From the NCBI RefSeq assembly GCF_963678635.1, contig NW_026971149.1, forward strand, positions 1,328,242-1,392,241: a stretch of 64,000 bases of DNA, given 5' to 3'. Shown piece by piece: positions 29,897-43,440 of this stretch. The notes below the pieces were generated by a model. That model saw only the letters and a program-made list of their open reading frames with translations. It ran no database searches and was not told the origin of the DNA. A program made the position numbers and the translations under genes. This DNA comes from Symsagittifera roscoffensis (Eukaryota; Xenacoelomorpha; Acoela; Convolutidae). Position 1 is the stretch's first letter; the number at the start of each line of letters is the position of its first letter.

Positions 29897-31165
29897 TTTA
29901 CTCTGAGAAGGAAATTTAAGAACAAATTGAGTGATTGAGATAAATATATTATCATAGCTAAAAATAATATTTTACCTAAGTCTAGAGAAGGAAAAAAGAT
30001 GTTTGAGGCATATAAACAGCGTAGGCAAGGGTCAGGAGAAGAGGGCCTGGAAAAAGAAGCCGCTTCAGTGATGATCGAATCTACAGCTCCGAACAATGAG
30101 TCAAGGTCAAGGAAGAGGAAGCGAGAGATGGAGAAAGGGAGTTCTTCAGCGGAGGCGGTGTCGGAGGCGAAACTGAAGGAGACACCTCCGATGGTTTTAG
30201 CGAGATGGAAGACTGCAGCTTAACAAGTCAAATTGACATCTAGGAAGCTAGGAGATGACGGCAGATATAAAAGCTGCGCCTGGTCCCGTGACAGAAGGGG
30301 ACTTTAGGGCACAGATGGTAAAGTTGAAGAGATGTTCCACCAGTGTGCAATTATGGGAGGTAGATGTCCGCAAGGAATGGGTTTCGAATGAACACCAGAG
30401 CGTCAGGCAAAAAATCATAAATGATCACGTGATTTCATTGAGAAGGGACTCACAAGGAACACTACTCGTTCCTGATGGATAGACCTGGATACGATGAGAG
30501 AGCTAGAGAATTGTCTAAAGAAGCTGCACCGGTGATTAGCCAGAAAGTTGGGCCAAGCATCGAAGTTGGGCCAAGCAGCAGAAAGCAGAAGTGAATAAGT
30601 TGGAGTTGAGGAGCCAACTAGGGCGAACGTGGGAGAAATTGGTGCTGGAGTACCTCGAGAACGAGATTAGGGCACCCCAATCTGCCCAACTCCTGATGGC
30701 AGACCCTTTCACTCGGACTGAGCGAAGGTTTTTGTTCACGTGGTGCTTGGCTGGACTTGCATTGGAAGATCTGAACTCATGTGAGAAAGTGGAATTCGGG
30801 GACAAAAGCTTGTATTTGTACCAGATGATGATGCAATATGTTGCTTCATGCAGCATTTGAGTCAACACTAGAGTGCCGGACAACAAATCACAAATGATCC
30901 TCTTGGGAAAGTATTCACGTGGAGCACTGCTCGTTCCTGGTGGATGGCCCTGGATACGATGAAAAATCTAAAGCTTTGTCTAAAGAAGCTGGACTGCGGA
31001 GTATCCAGAAATAGTCGAAATTGTGCCGAACAGCAGAAAGCAGAGGTAAATAAATTGGAGTTGAGGAGCCAACTAGGGCGAATGTGGGAGAAATTGCTGC
31101 TGGAGTACTCTGAAACAAGAAGAGGCCACCCTCAACTGCCCAACCTCTGATGGCGCAAAATTCGA
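29897..31165 (+). repeat. Composite repeat, copy 1, right part (with two 455-bp-type monomers)
   Basis: The repeat resumes after the target duplication with GTTTACTCTGAG, as at 36,066 and 39,931. It contains the basic coding-like segment SRSRKRKREMEKG (29,999-30,223), then monomers of the 455-bp family (about 30,300-31,150), after which the array stops. Frames are short and shifted, so it is not a working gene. A short match to 50,385-50,425 (AAATTTAGCC onward) marks the truncated tail. Confidence 0.8.
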
Positions 31166-31364
31166 CAGGAAATTTAGCCATTTTTGAAATGATCAAATGA
31201 ATTCACAATTTGCGTATTTTTCTCAAAGAGAACAAGATCTACCGCACTTTTTACAATTAGGCGCAAAATGTCTAAATTGAACGTTTATTTTCTTTTTAAG
31301 TGGTTTTTGTTGAAGAAACTTTAATCAAAGAACATATGATGATATTCGGACCATCTGGGGTAAA
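31166..31364. other. AT-rich spacer, no gene seen
   Basis: No supported coding region; it separates copy 1 from copy 2 of the composite repeat. Confidence 0.5.
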
Positions 31365-33975
31365 GTTTTTTAGAAACTTCGAATGAATTCATTTATAATT
31401 TTGTTATTTTTTGTCTTTGGTTTGGTTTTCTATTTTTTCTACTTGTTAACAGCTGTTATTGAAAAAAAAAACAATTTAAACTAAATCAAATTGGCATTTA
31501 ACTAAGGATGCAAAAAATTTTAAAGAGTTTCACTCGTGAATAAACAGTTGTCGTCCAGAATAAGCGAAAAGATTTTTTCGCTTTCAATTAAAACTTTACT
31601 TTCTATGTATAATTTCCAAAGAAGGATTTGAAACAAAAATTTCAACTTAATTTTGGATCATCAACACTGTCAACAATTATCTCGTGAGTGTTTATCTCTT
31701 GCTATTCAATAGAGTCTGTTAAAACTAGACATTAATTTGATATAATTCCATCGTTACGATCTAAATAAGACCTAACGTTACTACGCGCGTCTTTGATGCG
31801 TATGACTACCAAGAACATTGTACAGATTAATAGAAAGCCAAAAAACTTAACAAAACGGTTTCTTTGTGGGTTTTATTTGTTGCAAACAATGTAATATTTT
31901 ACTCGAACACTATTTTGCGCAGCATAAAGCATTCCTTTAGATAAATGTTCTCAGGGTTCTTTTTGACGGCATACCTATTAATTTTAAAATCTACTTTTTC
32001 CTGTAAATTCGCAATATAGTAATGACTCATTGTTAACAGGGTTTTCTACTCTGAATCAGAAATTCAATTTTCCTTATCTTCAGTATTTTAGTGCATTGTG
32101 CATTCATGTTGCTCAAAAATCTCAATTTAGTGCATTTGGTTTTTTGGAACTAGATATTATCAAAATTTCAATAAAAACTCAGCAAAATATGGTTTTACTG
32201 AGCTCATGGTAGGAACCTTCCATTAACAATGCATTTGTGTTTAGATTGTTTTTCTTGCTTTCATCAATTATTTGGCTCGAAAGAAACTTAAAATCTTTAA
32301 GGTATTGTAATTCTCAAAATAGTTTGAAGTTTTTCTGATTATTTTTAGTCCATTTCTGGTCTCAATGCTCCATTATTATTGCTTTTGTTTGTAGATTTAA
32401 CTAGTTGCTTATGTCTCAAACTAAGGCCTTGTGGTTTTGCAACAGAAAATCATCAGGAGGTTTCTAAAATTTTCGAGCAAAACTGAACTGTTTGATGATT
32501 TGTTTAAATTTTTGCACTTGTTTTCAGTTTAAGCTTCTTAAGAAATCTTTGTACTTTGCTTGAGCTTCGTAGCAAATGATATAACTTTTTGAATCAAAAA
32601 CTAAAATGCGCTCATAAAGCTCAATAATTACTACCGAATAAATCTGCGTTTTTAAGGACGAATTTCATTTTTTACCTATTAGCTTTTGTGTTTTTTGTTT
32701 CTTCACATCAATACTTGAAAAGTACAAAAAAATTTCTGTTTTTTTTTCTCGCGTCAAAATATCTGCCGTGTTCAAGAGTAGCTTTAAGTTCGTTGTTCAG
32801 TTCGGAAAAAAAATTGATTTTGCGATTTATTTCTTAGTGATAGTAATACTGACACCTGAAAAATCAACATGATTGATTTTCACTCGTATTTTAAAGGAAT
32901 GACAGATTATTTGATATAATTTTAGCTAGCGCAAATTATTTTAGTTATAGACTTACTGGTGAAAAAACAGTTGTCACCGAAAACAACCCAAAAATTTTTA
33001 CAAGGGTTTTTACACAAGGCTGGGACACTTGTTTGTGAGGTACTCTGCTGCTGCATAATTCCACTCGAGCGAGATTAAGTTAAAGTCTTGGAAGAACAAG
33101 GCTAAGAAGATAAGGGTTTCGATGCCTCCGAGTTGGGAGGTACGAGTAGTAAGCAAAGGGGTTGAGAGGTCTGGGTTCGAGAAAAAGTTCCAATAAATGA
33201 TGACGGCTAAATTATAGTGGAGGAAGGACACCTGGGCTTGATGGCGACGTCAAGATGCAGTACGAGGAATTATTTGGCGCCCTGTGGACTAGAGGAGGTG
33301 GTGCTACAACATGAGGGATGTAGGCTCGATGCGGTTTGCGCTGTTTCTGTGCCCCTCATGGAGTATATTCAGCCGAACCCAGTCGATATCATCTGTGCCG
33401 ATTGGCACTCCTAGAGTGGAAATCTCCCAGTGGGGAACAGATTTGATAATGATTTGAACAGAGAACCTGCAACCGAAACGATCGAAGGGGAGATAAAGGA
33501 TGAATCTCTCAGTGATCCGGAGGAGGACATACACACGGGGGCGACCCCGGCTGAAGAAGCAGTGCTCCAGGAATTGAATGGTGAAGAATGGGCGGATACA
33601 GCGACGCCACCACTGGACTCTCCCCGAAATAATCTTTAGTTACAGCTTGGGAGTCAACCAATGGACATGAGCATGGTCTACTTGAGCAATGATGGCGAGG
33701 AGAAGAACACCATTGAGAAAAACAAAACGATGTTCTTGAATACTCTGGATCAAAAAAGATGGCAAAATTCGTGCTGGAGTTCAATTAGAATGTGAAGCGG
33801 AACAGTGATGTTGAAGAGTTCAAGAAGGAACTATGGGACACAGTGCTGACATTCGGAGAGCCTATAGAAATTGGACTGGAGTTGGGTAGGGAGAGAATGT
33901 GCCTAGCAAGATGGTCCATATCGGAGAAAAGAGGCCAAACAGCGAGCCCAAACTCTGTGCAGCTTTAAAGACAGG
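31365..33975 (+). repeat. Composite repeat, copy 2, left part
   Basis: It matches 43,690 onward and, from about 31,808, copy 1 at 10,688. The AT-rich block runs to about 33,215. The decayed coding-like block (33,217-33,975) includes MEEGHLGLMATSRCSTRNYL and TIEGEIKDESLSDPEEDIHT. No family was recognised. It ends at GACAGG 33,970-33,975, next to the snap-back element. Confidence 0.8.
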
Positions 33976-35565
33976 AGTAGTAGACGTTGGAGGTGATCAG
34001 GGGGGGGGGGCGGTGCATGGCGGACCCCATGTATTAAGACACGTTATAGATTTCCGGTCCACCATGCTATGTATTAAGATAGGGAATCGATTTCCCATGT
34101 AATAAGATAGGTTATAGGTTTGCCATGTATTAAGATACGATGTTTTTGTGTCGGGAAAAGTTTTGGAAAAAGTTTTGGGAAAAAATTTGGAACAATTTTG
34201 ACAAAAATTTTTTGGAAAAATTTTTGGCGCGCGTTACCTAATTGGGAACAATTAATTGTTAATTACGTGTAGGTTGTAGAATAAAGGTTATGTATTTAGT
34301 TTTTTGGTGCATGGTAAGTCAATGGTAAGAGTTTTTGTGCAAAAACTTGAAGTTTTTATCAAAAAAAATTTCCAAAAAAGAGTTCAAAACACGATAAGAT
34401 TTGTTTAATTTGATCTAATAAAAGTTTATTAGATATTTTTACTTTCTACCTATCTGAATATATTCTGAACCTACAGAGAAATCGAAAAAAAGTCAAGTTT
34501 TTTGAGAAAAAAGTTTAAATTACAATGAAAATATATAAATCACTGCATCGTATATTAAGTTCACCGCAATAATTTACATTTTGTTATCATGAAACCATAT
34601 TGATACAACATCTTATATAATTTATTACATCGGAAGAGTTCTTATAAATCCAATGGTTTTGTATGAATTCCATCATCTTGCACTTGTCTTTTAGGATAAA
34701 AATAACTTAGTCCTTTCTTTGTTTGTTCATATGTAGCAACCATATCGATGAAGCTATCAACTTAACGTCTACTAAAAGAGGATTCAGAACTATAAATCAT
34801 ATGGTTGCTACATATGAACAAACAAAGAAAGGACTAAGTTATTTTTATCCTAAAAGAAAAGTGCAAGATGATGGAATTCATACAAAACCATTGGATTTAT
34901 AAGAACTCTTCCGATGTAATAAATTATATAAGATGTTGTATCAATATGGTTTCATGATAACAAAATGTAAATTATTGCGGTGAACTTAATATACGATGCA
35001 GTGATTTATATATTTTCATTGTAATTTAAACTTTTTTCTCAAAAAACTTGACTTTTTTTCGATGTCTCTGTAGGTTCAGAATAGATTCAGATAGGTAGAA
35101 AGTAAAAATATCTAATAAACTTTTATTAGATCAAATTAAACAAATCTTATCGTGTTTTGAACTTTTTTTTGGAATTTTTTTTTGATAAAAATTTCAAGTT
35201 TTTGCACAAAAACTCTTACCATTGACTTACCATGCACCAAAAAATTAAATACATAACCTTTATTCTACAACCTACACGTAATTAACAATTAATTGTTCCC
35301 AATTAGGTAACGCGCGCCAAAAATTTTTCCAAAAAATTTTTGTCAAAATTTTTCCAAATTTTTTCCCAAAACTTTTTCCAAAACTTTTCCCGACACAAAA
35401 ACATCGTATCTTAATACATGGCAAACCTATAAGCTATCTTAATACATGGGAAATCTAATCACTATCTTAATACATAGCATGGCGGACCGGAAATCTATAA
35501 CGTATCTTAATACATGGGGTCCGCCATGCACCCCCCCCCCCTGATCACCTCCAACATCTACTACT
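33976..35565. mobile_element. Snap-back palindrome derived from the left end of a Polinton (1,590 bp)
   Basis: The left arm (33,976-34,745, 770 bp) corresponds to 12,849-13,618 of the full element. The right arm (34,746-35,565, 820 bp) corresponds to 12,849-13,671 in inverse orientation. Both arms extend past the 579-bp terminal repeat into left-specific sequence including the 3' end of POLB, so both come from the left end. The 53-base difference forms the loop. It is flanked by GACAGG on both sides (33,970-33,975; 35,566-35,571) at the same site as the full element. There are no complete genes. Confidence 0.9.
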
Positions 35566-35706
35566 GACAGGTTTACTCTGAGAAGGAAATTTAAGAACAA
35601 ATTGAGTGATAGAGATAAATATATTATCATAGCTAAAAATAATATTTTACCTAAGTCTAGAGAAGAAAAAAGATGTTTGAGGCATATAAACAGCGTAGGC
35701 AAACAG
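35566..35706 (+). repeat. Composite repeat copy 2, right stub
   Basis: Starts with GACAGGTTTACTCTGAG and matches 29,891 onward for about 140 bases before joining the start of the 3,865-bp duplicated unit. Confidence 0.75.
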
Positions 35707-38700
35707 CTCTTATATCTCCTAGTCTCAAAAGATCTGGTGTATACTGATCTGGAGTTATGAGCATGGTCTACTTGAGCAATGATGGCGAGGAGAAGAACAC
35801 CATTGAGAAAAACAAAACGATGTTCTTGAATACTCTGGATCAAGAAGGATAACAGAATTCTTGCTGGAGTTCAATCAGAATGTGAAGCGGAACAGTGATG
35901 TTGAAGAGTTCAAGAAGGAACTATGGGACACAGTGTTGGCATTCGGAGAGCCTATAGAAATTGGACTGGAGGTGGGGAGGAAGAGAATATGCCAAGCAAG
36001 ATGGTCCATATCGGAGAAAAGAAGCCAAACAGCGAGCCCAAACTCTGTGCAGCTTTAAAGACAGGTTTACTCTGAGAAGGAAATTTAAGAACAAATTGAG
36101 TGATAGAGATAAATATCTTATTATAGCTAAAAATAAAATTTTACCTAAGTCTAGAGATGGAAAAAAGTTGTTTGAGGCAAATAAACTGCGTATGCAAGGG
36201 TCAGGAGAAGAGGGCCTGGAAAAAGAAGCCGCTTCAGTGATGATCGTATCTACAGCCCCGAACAATGAGTCAAGGTCAAGGAAGAGGAAGCGAGAGATGG
36301 AGGAAGGGAGTTCTTCAGCGGAGGCGGTGTCGGAGGCGAAACTGAAGGAGACACCTCCGAGGGTTTTAGCAAGATGGAAGACTGCACCTTAACAAGTCAA
36401 ATTGACATCTAGGAAGCTAGGAGTTGACGGCAGATATAAAAGCTGCGCATGGTCCCGTGACAGAAGGGGACCTAGCGCACAGACGGTAAAGTTGAAGAGA
36501 TGTTCCACCAGTGTGCAATTATGGGAGGTGGATATCCGCGAGGAATGGGTTTCGAATGAACACCAGAGCGTCAGGCAACAAATCACAAATGATCACATGA
36601 GTCCATTGAGAAGGGACTCACGAGGGACACTGCTCGTTCCTGATGGATAGACCTGGATACGATGAGAGAGCTAGAGAATTGTCTAAAGAAGCTGCACCTG
36701 TGATTAGCCAGAAAGCGTCGAAGTTGGGCCAAGCAGCAGAAATCAGAAATGAATAAGTTGGAGCTGAGGAGCCAACTAGGGCGAACGTGGGAGAAATTGG
36801 TGCTGGAGTACTTCGAGAACGAGATGAGGGCACCCCAATTGGCCCATCTCCTGCTGGCTGACCCTTTCACCCTGACTGAGCGTCAGTTTTTGTTCACGTG
36901 GTGCTTGGCTGGACTTGCATTGGAAGATCTGAACTCATGTGACAAAGGGAAATTCGGGGACAAAAGCTTGTATGTGTACCGGATGCTGATGCAGTGTGTT
37001 GCTTCATGCAGCATTTGAGTCAACACCAGAGCGTCGGGCAACAAATCACAAATGATCCTCTTGAGAAGGTATGCACGAGGAACACTGCTCGTTCCTGGTG
37101 GATAGCCCTGGATACGATGAAAAATCTAAAGATTTGTCTAAAGAAGCTGGACTGCGGAGTATCCAGAAATAGTCGAAAATGTGCCGATCAGCAGAAAGCA
37201 GAGGTATATAATTGGAGTTGAGAAGCCAATTAGGGCGAATGTGGAAGAAATTGCTGCTGGAGTACTCCGAAACAAGAAGAGGCCACCCTCATCTGACCAA
37301 CCTCTGATGGCGAACATTTTCACCCAGACTGAGCGTCAGTTATAGTTCACGTGGTGCTTGGCTAAAGTCGCATTGAAAGATCTGAATTCATGTGAGAAAA
37401 CGAAGTACGGGGACAAAAGCCTGCATGTGTACCAGATAATGATGCAATATGTTGCTTCATGCAGCACTTGAGTCAACAGCAGAGCGTCGGGCAACAAATC
37501 AAAAATGATCCCCTTGAGAAGGGATTCACGAGGAACACTGCTCGTTCCTTGTGGTTAGCCCTGGATACGATGGAAAAGCTAGAGATTTGTAGAAAGAAGC
37601 TGCACCGCGGAGTGTCCAGAAAGCGTCGAAACTGGGCCACGCAGCAGAAAGCAGAGGTGAATAAGTTGGAGTTGAGGAGCCAACTAGGGCGAACGTGGGA
37701 GCAATTGGTGCTGGAGTACTTCGAGAACGAGATGAGGCCATACCTCATCTGCCCAACCTCTGATGGCGAACCCTTTCACCCGGAATGAGGGTCAGTTAAT
37801 GTTCACGCGGTGTTCGGCTGGAGCTGCATTGAAAGATCTGAACTCATGTGTCAAAAGGAAGTTCGGGGACAAAAGCTTGTATGTGTACCGGATGATGATA
37901 CATTATGTTGCTTCATGCAGCGTTTGAGTCAACACCAGAGCGTCGGGAAACAAATCACAAATGATCATCTTGAGAAGGGATTCACGAGGAACACTGCTCG
38001 TTCCTGGCGGATAGCCTTGGATCCGATGGGAAAGCTAGAGATTTGTCTAAAAAAGCTGACTGCGGACTTCCCAGAAATAGTCAAAATTGGGCCGAACAGC
38101 AGAAATGAGATGTGAATAAGTTGGTGTTGAGGAGCCAACTAGGGCGAACTTCGGAGAGATTGCTGCTGGAGTACTTCGAGAACGAGATGAGGCCACCCTC
38201 ATCTGCCCAACTCCTGATGGCGACCTGTTTCAACCGGACTGAGCGTCGGTTTTGCTTCACAGGGTGTTAAGATGGAGTTGCATTGGAAGATCTGAACTCA
38301 TCTGATAAACTGAATTTCGGGGAAAAAAGCTCGTATGTGTGCCGGATGATGATGCAGTATGTTGCTTCATGCAGCACTTGAGTCAACACCAGAGCGTTGG
38401 AAAACAAATCACAAATGATCCCCTTGAGAAGAGACTCACGAGGAACACTACTCGTTCCTGGTGGATAGCCCTGGATACGATGAAAGAGCTAGAGAATTGT
38501 CTACAGAATTTGGAACGCGGAGTATCCAGAAAGCGTCGAAAATGGGCCAAGCAGCAGAAAGCAGAGGTGAATCAGTTGGATTTGAGAAACCAACGAGGGG
38601 CGAATGTGGAAGAAATTGGTGCTGGACTACTTCGAGAACGAGATGAGGCCATACCTCATCTGCCCAACCTCTGATGGCGAACCCTTTCACCCGGAATGAG

Positions 38701-39571
38701 GGTAAGTTAATGTTCACGTGGTGTTCGGCTGAAGCTGCATTGAAAGATCTGAGCTCATGTGACAAAATGAAAATCGGGGACAAACTTTGTACGTGTACCG
38801 GATGATGATGATGATACAGTATGTTGCTTTAAGCAGCTTTTGAGTCAACACCAGAGCGTCGGGAAACAAATCACAAATGATCCTCTTGGGGAGGGGACTC
38901 ACAAAGAACACCACTCGTTCCTGGTGAATAGCCCTGGATACGATGAAAGAACTAGAGAATTGTCTAAAGAAGCTCGACTGCGGAGTATCCAGAAATAGTC
39001 GAAATTGGGCCGAACAGCAGAAAGCAGAGGTAAATAACTTGGAGTTGAGGAACCAACTAGGACAAATGTGGGATAAACTGCTGCTGGAGTACGCCGAAAC
39101 AAGAAGAGGCCACCCTCATCTGCCCAACCTCTGATGGCGAACATTTTCACCCAGACTGAGCGTCAGTTATTGTTCACGTGGTGCTTGGCTGAAAAGGCAT
39201 TGAAAGATCTGAACTCATGTGAGAAAATGAGTAGTTTCTCGTATTGTTTGGGAAATTGGCGGCAATCTATTGAGTCGTAGAGGCATTTCTAATAAGTTCT
39301 CTTTTTCGTCTAATTCTAAAATCTATTTTGTTCTAAATCTAAGTTAGTTAAGGTCTGGTTTGAGACTTTTCGTCGCACCAGAGGAGTAGAGTAGTTTCAG
39401 AGAAGGTACACTGTCTGCTCGTCACGCTATCTTGTTTTAGGCCAGATAGATTCAGAGTGTAATTTTCATAGAGTAATTTCAGATAAGGTAAACCGTTTGT
39501 TCGTCTCGGTATCTTATTTTCGGCCGGCTAGAATCGTGCAACATCTTAGACTATTACCGATCCCAATCATA
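35707..39571 (+). repeat. 3,865-bp tandem duplication, unit 1
   Basis: Matches 39,572-43,440 at a nearly constant offset of 3,865 bases. It holds a composite-repeat fragment without Polinton (35,757-36,400, empty GACAGG site at 36,060), a 455-bp monomer array and the tail with CTAATTCTAAAATC. A coding-like remnant is the 143-residue frame 35,961-36,392 with the NLS-like RSRKRKREMEEG; it is intact in both units but has no recognised family. Confidence 0.9.
36470..39230 (+). repeat. Array of about 455-bp monomers (array 2)
   Basis: Landmark GAGTCAACACCAGAGCG and its variants recur at about 36,560, 37,011, 37,461, 37,918, 38,372 and 38,834, spacings 450-462 bases. Short frames repeat in each monomer (ELRSQLGRTWEKL; RSWWIALDTMK). 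Spacings are not all multiples of three and frames are broken, so this is a decayed or non-coding tandem repeat, perhaps born from a coding repeat. Confidence 0.85.
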
Positions 39572-42500
39572 CTCTTATATCTCCTAGTCTCAAAAGATCT
39601 GGTGTATACTGATCTGGAGTTATGAGCATGGTCTACTTGAGCAATGATGGCGAGGAGAAGAACACCATTGAGAAAAACAAAACGATGTTCTTGAATACTC
39701 TGGATCAAGAAGGATGACAGAATTCTTGCTGGAGTTCAATCAGAATGTGAAGCGGAACAGTGATGTTGAAGAGTTCAAGAAGGAACTATGGGACACAGTG
39801 TTGGCATTCGGAGAGCCTATAGAAATTGGACTGGAGGTGGGGAGGAAGAGAATATGCCAAGCAAGATGGTCCATATCGGAGAAAAGAAGCCAAACAGCGA
39901 GCCCAAACTCTGTGCAGCTTTAAAGACAGGTTTACTCTGAGAAGGAAATTTAAGAACAAATTGAGTGATAGAGATAAATATCTTATTATAGCTAAAAATA
40001 AAATTTTACCTAAGTCTAGAGATGGAAAAAAGTTGTTTGAGGCAAATAAACTGCGTATGCAAGGGTCAGGAGAAGAGGGCCTGGAAAAAGAAGCCGCTTC
40101 AGTGATGATCGTATCTACAGCCCCGAACAATGAGTCAAGGTCAAGGAAGAGGAAGCGAGAGATGGAGGAAGGGAGTTCTTCAGCGGAGGTGGTGTCGGAG
40201 GCGAAACTGAAGGAGACACCTCCAAGGGTTTTAGCAAGATGGAAGACTGCAGCTTAACAAGTCAAATTGACATCTAGGAAGCTAGGAGTTGACGGCAGAT
40301 ATAAAAGCTGCGCCTGGTCCCGTGACAGAAGGGGACCTTAAGGCACAGAGGGTAAAGTTGAAGAGATGTTCCACCAGTGTGCAATTATGGGAGGTGGATA
40401 TCCGCAAGGAATGGGTTTCGAATGAACACCAGAGCGTCAGGCAACAAATCACAAATGATCACATGAGTCCATTGAGAAGGGACTCACGAGGAACACTGCT
40501 CGTTCCTGATGGATAGACCTGGATACGATGAGAAGCTAGAGAATTGTCTAAAGAAGCTGCACCTGTGATTAGCCAGAAAGCGTCGAAGTTGGGCCAAGCA
40601 GCAGAAATCAGAAATGAATAAGTTGGAGCTGAGGAGCCAACTAGGGCGAACGTGGGAGAAATTGGTGCTGGAGTACTTCGAGAACGAGATGAGGGCACCC
40701 CAATTTGCCCATCTCCTGCTGGCTGACCCTTTCACCCTGACTGAGCGTCAGTTTTTGTTCACGTGGTGCTTGGCTGGACTAGCATTGGAAGATCTGAACT
40801 CATGTGACAAAGGGAAATTCGGGGACAAAAGCTTGTATGTGTACCGGATGCTGATGCAGTATGTTGCTTCATGCAGCATTTGAGTCAACACCAGAGCGTC
40901 GGGAAACAAATCACAAATGATCCTCTTGAGAAGGTATGCACGAGGAACACTGCTCGTTCCTGGTGGATAGCCCTGGATACGATGAAGAATCTAAAGATTT
41001 GTCTAAAGAAGCTGGACTGCGGATTATCCAGAAATAGTCGAAACTGTGCCGATCAGCAGAAAACAGAGGTAAATAACTTGGAGTTGAGAAGCCAATTAAG
41101 GCGAATGTGGGAGAAATTGCTGCTGGAGTACTCCGAAACAAGAAGAGGCCACCCTCATCTGCCCAACCTCTGATGGCGAACATTTTCACCCAGAGAGAGC
41201 GTCAGTTATAGTTCATGTGGTGCTTGGCTAAAGTCGCATTGAAAGATCTGAATTCATGTGAGAAAACGAAGTACGGGGACAAAAGCCTGCATGTGTACCA
41301 GATAATGATGCAATATGTTGCTTCATGCAGCACTTGAGTCATCAACAGCAGAGCGTCGGGCAACAAATCAAAAATGATCCCCTTGAGAAGGGATTCACGA
41401 TGAACACTGCTCGTTCCTTGTGGTTAGCCCTGGATACGATGGAAAAGCTAAAGAATTGTAGAAAGAAGCTGCACCACGGAGTGTCCAGAAGGCGTAGAAA
41501 CTGGGGCAAGCAGCATAAAGCAGAGGTGAATAAGTTGGAGTTGAGGAGCCAACTAGGGCGAACGTGGGAGCAATTGGTGCTGGAGTACTTCGAGAATGAG
41601 ATCAGGCCATACCTCATCTGCCCAACCTCTGATGGCGAACCCTTTCACCCGGAATGAGGGTCAGTTAATGTTCACGCGGTGTTCGGCTGGAGCTGCATTG
41701 AAAGATCTGAACTCATGTGTCAAAATGAAGTTCGGTGACAAAAGCTTGTATGTGTACCGGATGATGATACAGTATGTTGCTTCATGCAGCGTTTGAGTCA
41801 ACACCAGAGCGTCGGGCAACAAATCACAAATGATCATCTTGGGAACGGATTCACGAGGAACACTGCTCGTTCCTGGCGGATAGCCCTGGATCCGATGGGA
41901 AAACTAGAGATTTGTCTAAAAAAGCTGACTGCGGACTTCCCAGAAATAGTAAAAATTGGGCCGAACAGCAGAAAGGAGATGTGAATAAGTTGGTGTTGAG
42001 GAGCCAACTAGGGCGACTTCGGAGAGATTGCTGCTGGAGTACTTCGAGAACGAGATGAGGCCACCTTCATCTGCCCAACTCCTGATGGCGAACTGTTTCA
42101 CCCGGACTGAGCGTCGGTTTTGCTTCACAGGGTGTTTGGCTGGAGTTGCATTGGAAGATCTGAACTCATCTGATAAACTGAAGTTCGGGGAAAAAAGCTT
42201 GTATGTGTGCTGGATGATGATGCAGTATGTTGCTTCATGCAGCACTTGAGTCAACACCATAGCGTTGGAAAACAAATCACAAATGATCCCCTTGAGAAGA
42301 GACTCACGAGGAACACTACTCGTTCCTGGTGGATAGCCCTGGATACGATGAAAGAGCTAGAGAATTGTCTACAGAATTTAGTAGCGAAAGCGTCGAAAAT
42401 GGGCCCAGCAGCAGAAAGCAGAGGTGAATCAGTTGGATTTGAGAAAGCAACGAGGGGCGAATGTGGAAGAAATTGGTGCCGGAGTACTTCGAGAACGAGA

Positions 42501-43440
42501 TGAGGCCATACCTCATCTGCCCAACCTCTGATGGCGAACCCTTTCACCCGGAATGAAGGTAAGTTAATGTTCACGTGGTCTTCGGCTGAAGCTTCATTGA
42601 AAGATCTGAGCTCATGTGACAAAATGAAGTTCGGGGACAAACTTTGTACGTGTACCGGATGATGATTATACAGTATGTTGCTTTAAGCAGCTTTTGAGTC
42701 AATACCAGAGCGTCGGGAAACAAATCACAAATGATCCTCTTGGGAAGGGACTCACAAAGAACACCACTCATTCCTGGTGAATAGCCCTGGATACGATGGA
42801 AGAACTAAAGATTTGTTCAAAGAAGCTCGACTGCGGAGTATCCAGAAATAGTCGAAGTTGGGCCGAACAGCAGAAAGCAGAGGTAAATAACTTGGAGTTG
42901 AGGAACCAACTAGGGCAAATGTGGGATAAACTGCTGCTGGAGTACGCCGAAACAAGAAGAGGCCACCCTCATCTGCCCAACCTTTGATGGCGAACATTTT
43001 CACCCAGACTGAGCGTCAGTTATTGTTCACGTGGTGCTTGGCTGAAAAGGCATTGAAAGATCTAAACTCATGTCAGAAAATGAAGTAGTTTCTCGTATTG
43101 TTTGGGAAATTGGCGGCGATCTATTGAGCCGTAGAGGCATTTCTAATAAGTTCTCTTTTTCGTCTAATATTTTTGCAATATTGCAATTGTCTAATTCTAA
43201 AATCTATTTTGTTCTAAATCTAAGTTAGTTAAGGTCTGGTTTGAGACTTTTCATCGCACCAGAGGAGTAGAGTAATTTCAGAGAAGATACACCGTCTACT
43301 CGTCACGCTATCTTGTTTTAGGCCGGATAGATTCATAGTGTAATTTTCATAGAGTAATTTCAGATAAGGTACACCGTTTGTTCGTTTCGGTATCTTACTT
43401 TCGGCTGGCTAGAATCGTGAAACATCTTAGACTAATACCG
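39572..43440 (+). repeat. 3,865-bp tandem duplication, unit 2
   Basis: Second unit, with the empty GACAGG site at 39,925-39,930, the 143-residue frame at 39,826-40,257 and the same order of monomers. Close similarity to unit 1, including shared indels, indicates a recent duplication by unequal crossing over or a similar process. Confidence 0.9.
40335..43085 (+). repeat. Array of about 455-bp monomers (array 3)
   Basis: Same monomers at about 40,430, 40,876, 41,330, 41,785, 42,240 and 42,690, in register with array 2 because of the 3,865-bp duplication. Confidence 0.85.

Noticed and set aside
35961-36392. Functional nuclear protein (143-residue frame with NLS-like segment)
   Set aside because: It is intact in two copies only because of recent duplication; homologous blocks elsewhere are broken, so it is kept as a repeat remnant.
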